A stretch of DNA of 64,000 nt, taken from the NCBI GenBank assembly GCA_031286205.1, contig JAITUR010000091.1:1-64000 (forward strand), in the 5' to 3' direction. Shown one piece after another: positions 42,691 to 50,929 of the stretch. Made by a program: the position numbers and the translations under genes. The DNA comes from Treponema sp. GTDB lineage: Bacteria > Spirochaetota > Spirochaetia > Treponematales > Breznakiellaceae. Position 1 is the first letter of the stretch. The number at the start of each line of letters is the position of its first letter. Under the pieces are notes generated by a model. The model had not been told where the DNA came from, did no database searches, and saw only the letters and a list, made by a program, of their open reading frames with translations.

Positions 42691-43440
42691 CTAGCTGTCC
42701 GTTAAATAATCTATCTTTCCTTCGCTAAGAGCTTTTAGAATTCTTCGTTTTATTTCGCCTGCCTCTTTATTTCTACCGACAAAGTCCGCAATGCGCAGGC
42801 GTATGTTGCGCCGGTTTGAATTCTGTCCGTAGGGGCAGGTACAGGTGTTTTTTAGGATATTTTGTTCGGAAGCGCAGTCTATAATTTGTTTTTCTTCGAG
42901 CAGGGCAAGCGGGCGAATAAGTGTTACTGGGAATTTCCGGTATTTTACCAGGACAGGCATGGCAAGGAGAGTGCCTTTGGAACAAAGATTCATAAAAAAT
43001 GTTTCTATTATGTCGTCCAGATGATGCCCAAGAGCTATTTTATTAAAACCGTTTTCTACCGCGTATTTTATAAGCTCTAATCTTCTTTGGGTAGAACACC
43101 AATAGCAGTTCATTTTTTCGCCCTCTTTTAACCTGCCAATAATAGGCACGAATAAATCCGTAAAAGGAATGTCCCATTCTTCCAGTCTTTTGGATAAAAC
43201 CGGTTTTTTACAGCAAGCGCAGAAATCCGTGCTTATATGCAAGCCTGCCAGTTCGTAATTTATTTTTAATGCGGGTCTAATATGTGATAATGCCCATGAC
43301 AATACACTGGAATCCTTGCCGCCGGATACAGCAATTAATATTCGGTCGCCTTCGTTTATAAGGGATCTTTCCATTACCGTTTTTATTACAAGTTTTTTAA
43401 CAAGTTCGGAAGGCTCTGTTTTTCGCAGGAATCTGCTCAT
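42691..43440 (-). CDS. TtcA-family tRNA thiolation ATPase
   Basis: LIAVSGGKDSSVLSWAL PP-loop, CACC, NCYWCSTQRRLELIKYA, CTCPYGQNSNRRNIR. Confidence 0.85.
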   Translation of the reverse strand: MSRFLRKTEPSELVKKLVIKTVMERSLINEGDRILIAVSGGKDSSVLSWALSHIRPALKINYELAGLHISTDFCACCKKPVLSKRLEEWDIPFTDLFVPIIGRLKEGEKMNCYWCSTQRRLELIKYAVENGFNKIALGHHLDDIIETFFMNLCSKGTLLAMPVLVKYRKFPVTLIRPLALLEEKQIIDCASEQNILKNTCTCPYGQNSNRRNIRLRIADFVGRNKEAGEIKRRILKALSEGKIDYLTDS

Positions 43441-43973
43441 TTATGTTCTCCGATATACCTTTCTTCTTCCGAGAAGATGCACCCGCAGTATTTTTGCATA
43501 TAAAATCCGCTGGTGCGGGCAGAAGATTGACCTTCCCGGAATAATGGGCGAAAATCGGTGTAAAAAAACTGAAGGTCGTATTTTGCGCCTGTTTCTTCGC
43601 CGATTTGTTTTATTATTTTATGATCCTGGTACGGACTGATTAACAATGTTGTAGAGAATGTACTAAAACCTTCTCTTGCCGCAATGGACACTGTTTTTTC
43701 CAGGCGCATACGATAGCAATTTTCGCAGCGGTTTTTTGTATTTGGATGAAAATCATTAAGAAAAGATTTAAGACCGTATTCATTTTGAGTTATAAGTTTA
43801 AGATTTTCGTTATTTGCAAATTTAGACAGGGAATCAAAGCGGGCTTTGTATTCGATATATGGATGAATATTCGGGTTATACCAAAAAAGTACAGGTTCTA
43901 TACCTTCGCTTTTTATGCTTTTAACACAGGAAATGGCACAAGGGGCGCAGCAAGTATGCAGTAATAATTTCAT
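43437..43973 (-). CDS. queH: Epoxyqueuosine reductase QueH
   Basis: LLLHTCCAPCAISC, FWYNPNIHPYIEYKAR, NRCENCYRMRLEKTVSIAAREGFSTFSTTLLISPYQDH. Confidence 0.92.
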   Translation of the reverse strand: MKLLLHTCCAPCAISCVKSIKSEGIEPVLFWYNPNIHPYIEYKARFDSLSKFANNENLKLITQNEYGLKSFLNDFHPNTKNRCENCYRMRLEKTVSIAAREGFSTFSTTLLISPYQDHKIIKQIGEETGAKYDLQFFYTDFRPLFREGQSSARTSGFYMQKYCGCIFSEEERYIGEHK

Positions 43974-45958
43974 AACATACTCACAGGATCGACATCTATT
44001 TCCAAGTACACTTTTGTATCCTTGCCTTTTTCGTAAAGTGACATTGTTTTACGGGCAACTGCGTGAATAGTACTCATGTTCTCGCCGCGTATAATTAATT
44101 GCCGTCTATGATTATTATTTATAATTCCAATCGGACATTCCGAAGGTCCAAGCAGGTCTATCCCGCCGGAGACAAGAGGTTTTGCAAAAGAAGCAAGGCG
44201 GTTAATCGCGCTATCCGCTTTTTTTTCGTCTCTTGCGCGTATGACAAAACGGATTATTCGCGAGTATGGCGGAAAATTTAACGCAAGTCTTTGACCAAGT
44301 TCCGCTTTGTAAAAACCCGCTACATCCATAGCGCAGGATTTAACGATAACAGGATCATTCATTCGCAGGGTTTGGATAATAACTTTGCCGTCGGGAAAAT
44401 AACGCCCTGCGCGCCCGGCTACCTGTACTATCAGAGAAAAAGTCCGTTCGGCTGCGCGAAAATCTGGCAAATGAAGCCCTGTGTCAGCTAACACAACGCC
44501 GACTAATCTTACACCGGGAAAATTAAGCCCTTTAGCAACCATTTGTGTTCCCAAAAGAATATCAATTAACCCCGCCTTAAATTGAGCAAGAGTGTCTTCC
44601 AAGCCGCCTTTCTTTCCGGCAGTGTCAGCGTCGACACGGCGGACACGAAGATCGGGGAATGTAAGGCGGACTTCTTCTTCTATCATTTCTGTTCCAAACC
44701 CCCGGTAGCCTGCTTCTACAGAACCGCATCCGGGGCATACTTTTGGAACAGATTCTGAATAACCGCAATAGTGGCAAATACATTTATTTTTTGTTTTGTG
44801 CCATGTAAGAGAAACAGAACAACTGCGGCAGGTTTGTTCGTAACCGCAGGATTTACATTTATAAAAATAAGCAAAACCGCGCCTGTTTAAAAATAAAATA
44901 GTCTGCCTGCCCATAGCGGCGGTAGCAAGTATTTCTTCTTTTAATTCTTTGGTTATACAGCTTGTGCTTGTTTCCAGGTTTACAGCTTTTATTTTAGGCA
45001 TTATGCCGCCGGATAACCTCCGCGATAAATCCAGCCGCTTTATGGTTTTTGAATCTTCCATAAGTTTCCATGCTTCCAAAGACGGCGTTGCGGAACCTAT
45101 TACAAGGCGGGCATCGCCTTTATTTTCCGCAATTATTTGGCAGCGTTTTAGCGCAACCTGGCGGGCATGATAGCGCGGCGTGTTACTCGATTTATAAGAG
45201 CCGTCGTGTTCTTCGTCTATGATTATAAGCCCAAGATTGGGAACAGGCGCAAAAACCGCGCTGCGAGGTCCTACTACAATTGGCGCATCCCCCTTGCGGA
45301 TACGAACCCATTCAGAAAGCCGTGTAGAAGGAGTCATGCCTGAATGTAAAGTTGCGGCAAGAGAACCAAAGCGGCTGCCAATCATGTTTGCGGTTTGATG
45401 TGTAAGGGAAATTTCCGGAACAAGATAAATTACGGATTTATTTTGATTCAGTACATGCTGGGCGGCTCTTAAAAAAACTTCGGTTTTACCGGAGCCTGTT
45501 ACGCCGTAAAGATAAAATATTTGCGGAAAGTTATCGGCATCTTTTGTTATAGCGCCAAGCGCGGCTGCCTGTTCGTCAGAAATGGATAATGATTGTTCCG
45601 AAGATTCTTCGATGTCGGGAAAAACAGGAACTATAGCTCTTCTGCCGGAAGGTATCATGCAGGAAAGAGCCTGTCCCAGACTGCATAAATAGTAGTCCGC
45701 CATCCATTTTGCAAGCTCTACATTTTCTGTTCCAAAGAGCGGGTCTGCGTCTACAACACGGCGAATTTTTTTTACAGATTCTTCTTTTACTCCCATTGGC
45801 AGCGTGTCCCGTTCTCCAATTATGTAACCTGTAAGCTCTCTTCTTCCAAACGGAACCATTGCGCGTTTTCCGGCAGAGGCAAGTTTTTTATCATCAACTT
45901 GATAAGTAAAACTGCTGGAATTTGGAATATCAAATACTAGATCAAAGTAAGAAGCCAA
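43970..45958 (-). CDS. priA: Primosomal protein N' (PriA helicase)
   Basis: YGVTGSGKTEVFLRAAQHVL, DEEHDGSYKSSNTPRYHARQVA, zinc motifs CKSCGYEQTCRSC...CHYCGYSESVPKVCPGCGS. Confidence 0.96.
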   Translation of the reverse strand: MASYFDLVFDIPNSSSFTYQVDDKKLASAGKRAMVPFGRRELTGYIIGERDTLPMGVKEESVKKIRRVVDADPLFGTENVELAKWMADYYLCSLGQALSCMIPSGRRAIVPVFPDIEESSEQSLSISDEQAAALGAITKDADNFPQIFYLYGVTGSGKTEVFLRAAQHVLNQNKSVIYLVPEISLTHQTANMIGSRFGSLAATLHSGMTPSTRLSEWVRIRKGDAPIVVGPRSAVFAPVPNLGLIIIDEEHDGSYKSSNTPRYHARQVALKRCQIIAENKGDARLVIGSATPSLEAWKLMEDSKTIKRLDLSRRLSGGIMPKIKAVNLETSTSCITKELKEEILATAAMGRQTILFLNRRGFAYFYKCKSCGYEQTCRSCSVSLTWHKTKNKCICHYCGYSESVPKVCPGCGSVEAGYRGFGTEMIEEEVRLTFPDLRVRRVDADTAGKKGGLEDTLAQFKAGLIDILLGTQMVAKGLNFPGVRLVGVVLADTGLHLPDFRAAERTFSLIVQVAGRAGRYFPDGKVIIQTLRMNDPVIVKSCAMDVAGFYKAELGQRLALNFPPYSRIIRFVIRARDEKKADSAINRLASFAKPLVSGGIDLLGPSECPIGIINNNHRRQLIIRGENMSTIHAVARKTMSLYEKGKDTKVYLEIDVDPVSML

Positions 45959-46597
45959 TTATTTTCCCCCGGATTCGTCAAGCCTTGCTTTTATAAGTTT
46001 TAGATCTTCCCAGGCAGGGCGCTTGTAAGATTCGTCGCGTAAAAGAGCAGAAGGGTGATATGTTGCAAGCAGGGGAATGGTAAAAGAATCAATTTTATAA
46101 TCGTAGAATTTTCCGCGTAATTTTCCGATAGCTTCGTTTGTTTTTAATAAAGTTTGGGCGGCAACTCTTCCCGCAGCAAGAATATATTTTGGTTTTAACA
46201 GAAGAATTTGTCTTTTTAAGAAATTTGCGCAAGCGGATGTTTCCTCGGGCAGAGGGTCGCGGTTATTGGGAGGCCTGCATTTTATAACATTGGCAATAAA
46301 AGTATTTTCGTTTCTGGAAAGTCCGATCGAGGCAAGCATTTTATCCAAAAGTTGCCCCGCTTTTCCGACAAATGGACGGCCTTGTTCGTCTTCTTCCTGA
46401 CCGGGACCTTCGCCAATTACCATGACAAGAGGGGTTGGGCAGCCTTCGCCCGGAGCCGCGTTGATTCTCTTTGTATGAAGCCCGCAGCCGGTACAACTGC
46501 GGATTTCGCCTATTATATGATCCAGATTATCCTGTTCTTCGTCTCTTGCCCTGTGGTAACCGGTAGAAAGGTAATCGGACAGTAAATTAAAAAGCAT
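45959..46597 (-). CDS. Uracil-DNA glycosylase, family 4-like
   Basis: CTGCGLHTKRINAAPGEGCPTPLVMVIGEGPGQEEDEQGRPFVGKAGQLLDKML, NVIKCRPPNNRDP, ATYHPSALLRDESYKRPAWEDL. Confidence 0.93.
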   Translation of the reverse strand: MLFNLLSDYLSTGYHRARDEEQDNLDHIIGEIRSCTGCGLHTKRINAAPGEGCPTPLVMVIGEGPGQEEDEQGRPFVGKAGQLLDKMLASIGLSRNENTFIANVIKCRPPNNRDPLPEETSACANFLKRQILLLKPKYILAAGRVAAQTLLKTNEAIGKLRGKFYDYKIDSFTIPLLATYHPSALLRDESYKRPAWEDLKLIKARLDESGGK

Positions 46598-46675
46598 ATG
46601 CCATTATATAGCACATTTTAACTATGGAAAAGGGCAAAAAAATAAACACAAAATATGGGGTAGGGGGTTGACAGG

Positions 46676-46707
46676 TACGCTATATATGTGGCACTATATA
46701 TAGCGTA
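46676..46707. promoter_or_regulatory. NrdR-box-like inverted repeat upstream of nrdR
   Basis: TACGCTATATAT-gtggcact-ATATATAGCGTA, perfect 12-bp arms; preceded by TTGACA at 46668-46673. Confidence 0.75.
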
Positions 46708-46728
46708 GGTAGAAGGAGAGTACACCAT

Positions 46729-47187
46729 ATGCGTTGTCCCCATTGTGGAACCATAGAAGACAAAGTTGTTGAGTCTAGGACTCTGGCTAATGGGGATGCT
46801 GTGCGCCGCCGCAGGGAGTGTATTTCGTGCAACTACAGGTTTACAAGCTACGAAAAGATCGAAGAGCAGCAGTTTATGGTGGTTAAAAAGGATCTCCGCC
46901 GCGAGCCGTTTGATCGATCCAAAATAGAAAAAGGTGTTGTGCGGGCGTTGGAAAAAAGACCTGTTTCCCATATGCAGATAGAGAGCCTTGTTAATGAAAT
47001 CGAGGACGAGGCGGCAATTTTAAGCGGCGGGACACGGGAAATAGCAACCCCTGTTGTGGGAGATTTAGTGCTAAAAAAACTGGAAAAATTGGACAAGGTT
47101 GCCTATATCCGTTTTGCATCGGTTTATAAGCATTTTAATAATCTGGAAGAGTTTGTTCAGGAAATAAAGAAAGTAGGAATAGATTAA
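46729..47187 (+). CDS. nrdR: Transcriptional repressor NrdR
   Basis: MRCPHCGTIEDKVVESRTLANGDAVRRRRECISCNYRFTSYEKIE; YIRFASVYKHFNNLEEF. Confidence 0.97.
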   Translation: MRCPHCGTIEDKVVESRTLANGDAVRRRRECISCNYRFTSYEKIEEQQFMVVKKDLRREPFDRSKIEKGVVRALEKRPVSHMQIESLVNEIEDEAAILSGGTREIATPVVGDLVLKKLEKLDKVAYIRFASVYKHFNNLEEFVQEIKKVGID

Positions 47188-47190
47188 AAT

Positions 47191-47315
47191 AATTGAGGCC
47201 GTACTATAAGTACGAGTTTGACAGCCTTAGGAGGGGCCTTTATACGAGGAGGGCTGACAAAGTTTTTCCTCCGGCTGCTTAATCATCAATGGTTAGGTAG
47301 TCGGGGGTTTTTTTT
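47191..47315 (+). ncRNA. Candidate structured RNA (or structured nrdR 3' UTR) ending in an intrinsic terminator
   Basis: Non-coding interval with hairpin GTACT-ata-AGTAC (47201-47213), GAGGCC/GGCCTT (47195-47200/47235-47240), CAGCC/GGCTG (47222-47226/47252-47256), then the terminator. Confidence 0.55.
47268..47315 (+). terminator. Rho-independent terminator
   Basis: 15-bp stem with G-U pairs CCTCCGGCTGCTTAA (47268-47282) / TTAGGTAGTCGGGGG (47293-47307), 10-nt loop, then eight T. Confidence 0.88.
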
Positions 47316-47347
47316 GGAAATATAGGATTATATAAAATAAAGGATTA

Positions 47348-47429
47348 TGGGGAGCATAGGATTTGAACCTATGAAGGCTGAGCCAACAGATTTACAGTCT
47401 GCCCCCTTTGACCGCTCGGGAAGCTCCCC
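47348..47429 (-). tRNA. tRNA-Tyr (GTA)
   Basis: Reverse complement GGGGAGCTTCCCGAGCGGTCAAAGGGGGCAGACTGTAAATCTGTTGGCTCAGCCTTCATAGGTTCAAATCCTATGCTCCCCA; long variable arm, GTA anticodon. Confidence 0.96.
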
Positions 47430-47475
47430 TGTAAAATTATCTAATATTATAAAAATTATTAAATAATGTCAATAG

Positions 47476-48609
47476 TTAACTTGTAGAAGTTTCGTAAATA
47501 ATTTCCAGTGTTCGTTCTACGCATTTATCCCACGAAAAGTCTTTGGCTCTTTCCAGCCCAAGGCTTCGGTATTCGTTGTAAATATCGCGGTCGCTGGAGA
47601 CAGTTATCATTCTATCCGCCATATCTTCTACATTGTACGGGTCAAAATAAAGGGCGGCATGATCTGCCGTCTCCGGCAGCGAGGCGGCTCGGGCGCAGAG
47701 TACGGGTACTCCGCATGCCATAGCTTCTATCGCCCCCATTCCAAAACCTTCGTACATTGACGGATAAACTACAAAATCCGCGCCCGCATACAGCTCCGGC
47801 AGACTATTTGTCGGAAAATAACCGGTAAAGAAAATATCGCTTTTCCAGGGGGAAGCGGCGGCGGCATCTTTTACAAGAGAGGCATTATTACTGTCTCCGC
47901 CCGCTAAAACAAGGCGATGCGGGAACTTGGTTTTTTCCTTAAAAATATCAAAGGCTTTTATAAGGCGGATATGGTTTTTTACGGGATGATCTATTCTGGA
48001 AACACATAATACATACGGGCGGCGGAAGCTGAACGGCTGGATTAATAAAACACTTTCTTCGTTTCTTTGTCTGGGAAAAAATTTTGTATGATCTATACCG
48101 TTGGAAACAACTTCTATGCGGTTTTCGCTTACTTTTGCGCGTTCGATAAGCTCCTGTTTTACCCAATGACTGACAGCTATTATTCTGTCCAGATGCCGAA
48201 GGGAATTTGGCATTACCATTCTTAAAAGAGCGCCAAGGTGAACCCTTGTTTTTATATTTCCCCAATATGCCGCCATGTCGTGAACAACACCCACAGTAGG
48301 ACAGGGAGATGAATACGGTAAATGCCTGTGAGCTGCCGGGAAAAGACACGCATCGAACTGGCGTTGTTTTGCAAATTGAGGATATTTATAAATATGCCAT
48401 AATGCAATACCGGTTTTTCCTTTAACTCTACAGCGGGGTATAAATTCAAAATTAGGGGCAACATCGCTGTATGTAAATTTATCGTATTCCCAGCCAAATA
48501 GTTCAAAGAGAGCATGGGAAGGCGTTATTCGCCTTAATAGTTCAGATAAGTACATTCCTACGCCGGACTTGCCGCCGTCGCAGGCAAAAGTATCCAGTCC
48601 AATTTTCAT
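47476..48609 (-). CDS. GT4-family glycosyltransferase
   Basis: VVSNGIDHTKFFP, YVLCVSRIDHPVKNHIRLIKAF, YPSMYEGFGMGAIEAMACGVPVLCARAASLPE. Confidence 0.92.
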   Translation of the reverse strand: MKIGLDTFACDGGKSGVGMYLSELLRRITPSHALFELFGWEYDKFTYSDVAPNFEFIPRCRVKGKTGIALWHIYKYPQFAKQRQFDACLFPAAHRHLPYSSPCPTVGVVHDMAAYWGNIKTRVHLGALLRMVMPNSLRHLDRIIAVSHWVKQELIERAKVSENRIEVVSNGIDHTKFFPRQRNEESVLLIQPFSFRRPYVLCVSRIDHPVKNHIRLIKAFDIFKEKTKFPHRLVLAGGDSNNASLVKDAAAASPWKSDIFFTGYFPTNSLPELYAGADFVVYPSMYEGFGMGAIEAMACGVPVLCARAASLPETADHAALYFDPYNVEDMADRMITVSSDRDIYNEYRSLGLERAKDFSWDKCVERTLEIIYETSTS

Positions 48610-49400
48610 CTATTTACCTTTTTTAAAATTTCATCGGATGCCCATCCGGTAATAACGCCAAGGCGTTTTGTAATTGCAGATTCTATTTGAATTCTTGCGG
48701 AAGCAAAATCGGAAATATCAAATCCTGCTATACAGTAAATAAGCAAACCTTCTCTTATGGGTTCTATATAAAGCTGTGCTGTAAATTGCTCCTGTTTAAT
48801 TACAGTAACAAAAAGATAATTTATATTTCTATAATTTGTAAGAGAGTAACGAAGTCCGTTTTGAGTGGGCGCAACTTCCGCGCGGTAGAATGTATTGCCA
48901 AAATTGGCATCTTTTAACCTGATAAAAATTGTCTCGGAGGCGGGAATGCTTAAAGCAGGAGCAGGATCAGGTATAGCTGAAGTTTGAGTGCTGCTTGTAA
49001 TACGGGTAGCTTCTTCGAACAGGGGAGTAGGTCTTCCTCGGGTACTGGAGCTGTATAACCTGCCCTTTAATCCGCGGATATTGCCAAGAGCATTGTAAAT
49101 ATCCAGCATGGTTAAGCCGGAAGAATTTACGGGGATAACCTTTATAGTTTCTATTACATAACCGGAATTTTTATTAAGCACATTATTTGTAATTAGAGGG
49201 TCTATGCCGGAAGATTGATTCGCCAAAAGTGTAATACCCCTTGCCCTATGATGATAGGAAACATTGCCATTTTCGCTAAAACAAGAAGTCCTGACTTCTG
49301 TACTAATGGCAGGGAAAATATCGTTAAAAGCCCTAAGCTGCGCGAAAATGCTTGCAGAAATTATAAAATAAAAAACAAACAATAATGTTATTTTTTTCAT
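48606..49400 (-). CDS. Secreted protein of unknown function in the glycan locus
   Basis: N-terminal signal peptide MKKITLLFVFYFIISASIFAQ; no recognised motif; start overlaps the end of the polyprenyl glycosylphosphotransferase region. Confidence 0.7.
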   Translation of the reverse strand: MKKITLLFVFYFIISASIFAQLRAFNDIFPAISTEVRTSCFSENGNVSYHHRARGITLLANQSSGIDPLITNNVLNKNSGYVIETIKVIPVNSSGLTMLDIYNALGNIRGLKGRLYSSSTRGRPTPLFEEATRITSSTQTSAIPDPAPALSIPASETIFIRLKDANFGNTFYRAEVAPTQNGLRYSLTNYRNINYLFVTVIKQEQFTAQLYIEPIREGLLIYCIAGFDISDFASARIQIESAITKRLGVITGWASDEILKKVNR

Positions 49401-50852
49401 TTAATATGCACCTTTCCCAAAAATAACAACGCCGAATGTTTTATAAATTATCCAGAGATCAAGCCATAAAGACCAGCTTTGCTGATAATATGTATCGTAT
49501 GTAACTCTGCTTTCGTACGCATCCGATCTTCCCGATACCTGCCACATTCCCGTTATTCCTGGTTTAATGGAAAAAACCCGTTCAAAATCATCTTCGTATT
49601 CCGGAACTTCAAAATCAAAAATAGGACGCGGTCCTACAAGGGACATTTCTCCTTTTAATACATTGATAATCTGCGGTATCTCGTCTATGCTTGTTCTTCT
49701 TATAAATTTTCCTATTAATGTAATTCTTGGATCTTTTTTTAACTTATGATTTTTTTTATATTCAGTCATTAGAGCGGGGTCTTTATTCAGTATTTCCTGC
49801 AATTTATTTTCGGCATCCAGTATCATAGAACGGAACTTGTAAACAATAAAATGTTTTCCGTTTTTTCCGACGCGTTTTTGTTTAAAGAATACGGGACCTT
49901 TAGAGGAAATTTTAATTAAAAACGCAATAATTAAAAGAAACGGTAAAACCATAAGACCGCCAATAATTACTATTCCAAGGTCTAAAAGTCTTTTTAGGAA
50001 CAGGTTCCATGTAAGTTTAAATTTGCTGCTTGCATCAATACCCAAGACTCCGTTAAAATCGCGCACCGACATCCAAATACTGGAAAAGGTATAAAAGTTT
50101 GGAATAATTATATTGTATCTAAAAGCAGAAACAGAAGTATTAATAAGTTTTTTTAATTTTTTAGATTCTAAAGCAGGCATTGCTACTATTGCCATTTTAA
50201 TATTATATCTTTTTACAATTTCATGAGCAATTCTGGTATCATGAATAACCGGAATTCCGTCGATTTCGTTGTCAGAATCGGGGTTGTCATCCAGAAAAAG
50301 AACAGGGGTATAACCGGCGCTTGTATTTTTCTTTAAACATTGACAGACAAGCTTTGCGGTTTTACCGGAACCAAAAACAACGGCAGGAATTCCGCCCAAT
50401 TTTGTTTTATATAAAAAAAGGTGACAAACGCTTCTTGCGACAAGAATGATTAATGTAGAAAAAACACAGCTTATTACAAAGGCAGTGTTAATGGAATCCC
50501 AAATATTGTGTTCTAAATAGCGGGAAAAAATAATACCGACATATGCCATAACAGAGCCGATTGTAATACGGCGCATTTCTTCGGAAGGGGCAAGAGAAAC
50601 TCCGGGGTACAGACGAAGTATCTGAAAAATTACTATAAAAACCAGTATATACGGCCAATAGGTAATAAAGCTTTTTGCATCGATACTTTTATAATCAAAC
50701 ATAAACCCCCAAACTCTGACCCAAAAAAAACCCCACGCAAAAGAGATTAGAACGGCCACAAGGTCTGAGAGTATAAAAAAAGTTGCAGTAAGAGCGGAGC
50801 TGGTTCGCCTATACCTTGTGCGATACCAGACATCAAACTCGTTTAAGTTCAT
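49401..50852 (-). CDS. Polyprenyl glycosylphosphotransferase (initiating sugar transferase)
   Basis: N-terminal TM region plus CoA-binding-like domain; KRLLDLGIVIIGGLMVLPFLLIIAFLIKISSKGPVFFKQKRVGKNGKHFIVYKFRSM, RRTSIDEIPQIINVLKGEMSLVGPRP, PGITGMWQVSGRSD. Confidence 0.95.
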   Translation of the reverse strand: MNLNEFDVWYRTRYRRTSSALTATFFILSDLVAVLISFAWGFFWVRVWGFMFDYKSIDAKSFITYWPYILVFIVIFQILRLYPGVSLAPSEEMRRITIGSVMAYVGIIFSRYLEHNIWDSINTAFVISCVFSTLIILVARSVCHLFLYKTKLGGIPAVVFGSGKTAKLVCQCLKKNTSAGYTPVLFLDDNPDSDNEIDGIPVIHDTRIAHEIVKRYNIKMAIVAMPALESKKLKKLINTSVSAFRYNIIIPNFYTFSSIWMSVRDFNGVLGIDASSKFKLTWNLFLKRLLDLGIVIIGGLMVLPFLLIIAFLIKISSKGPVFFKQKRVGKNGKHFIVYKFRSMILDAENKLQEILNKDPALMTEYKKNHKLKKDPRITLIGKFIRRTSIDEIPQIINVLKGEMSLVGPRPIFDFEVPEYEDDFERVFSIKPGITGMWQVSGRSDAYESRVTYDTYYQQSWSLWLDLWIIYKTFGVVIFGKGAY

Positions 50853-50929
50853 AAATATAAAATGACTTAAAAAGTAAAAAATTACAAGTATATCTGGACA
50901 AATAATTGTTATATTGCTATATTAAAGAT

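Noticed and set aside
46618-46971. 117-aa minus-strand ORF over the nrdR promoter and 5' end
   Set aside because: Antisense to nrdR and spanning its regulatory palindrome; composition not protein-like.
47191-47315. SRP (4.5S) RNA, tmRNA, 6S RNA or RNase P RNA
   Set aside because: Lacks the SRP GGAAGCAGC-type motif and a tRNA-like end, and is too short for RNase P RNA; no convincing match to 6S by eye.
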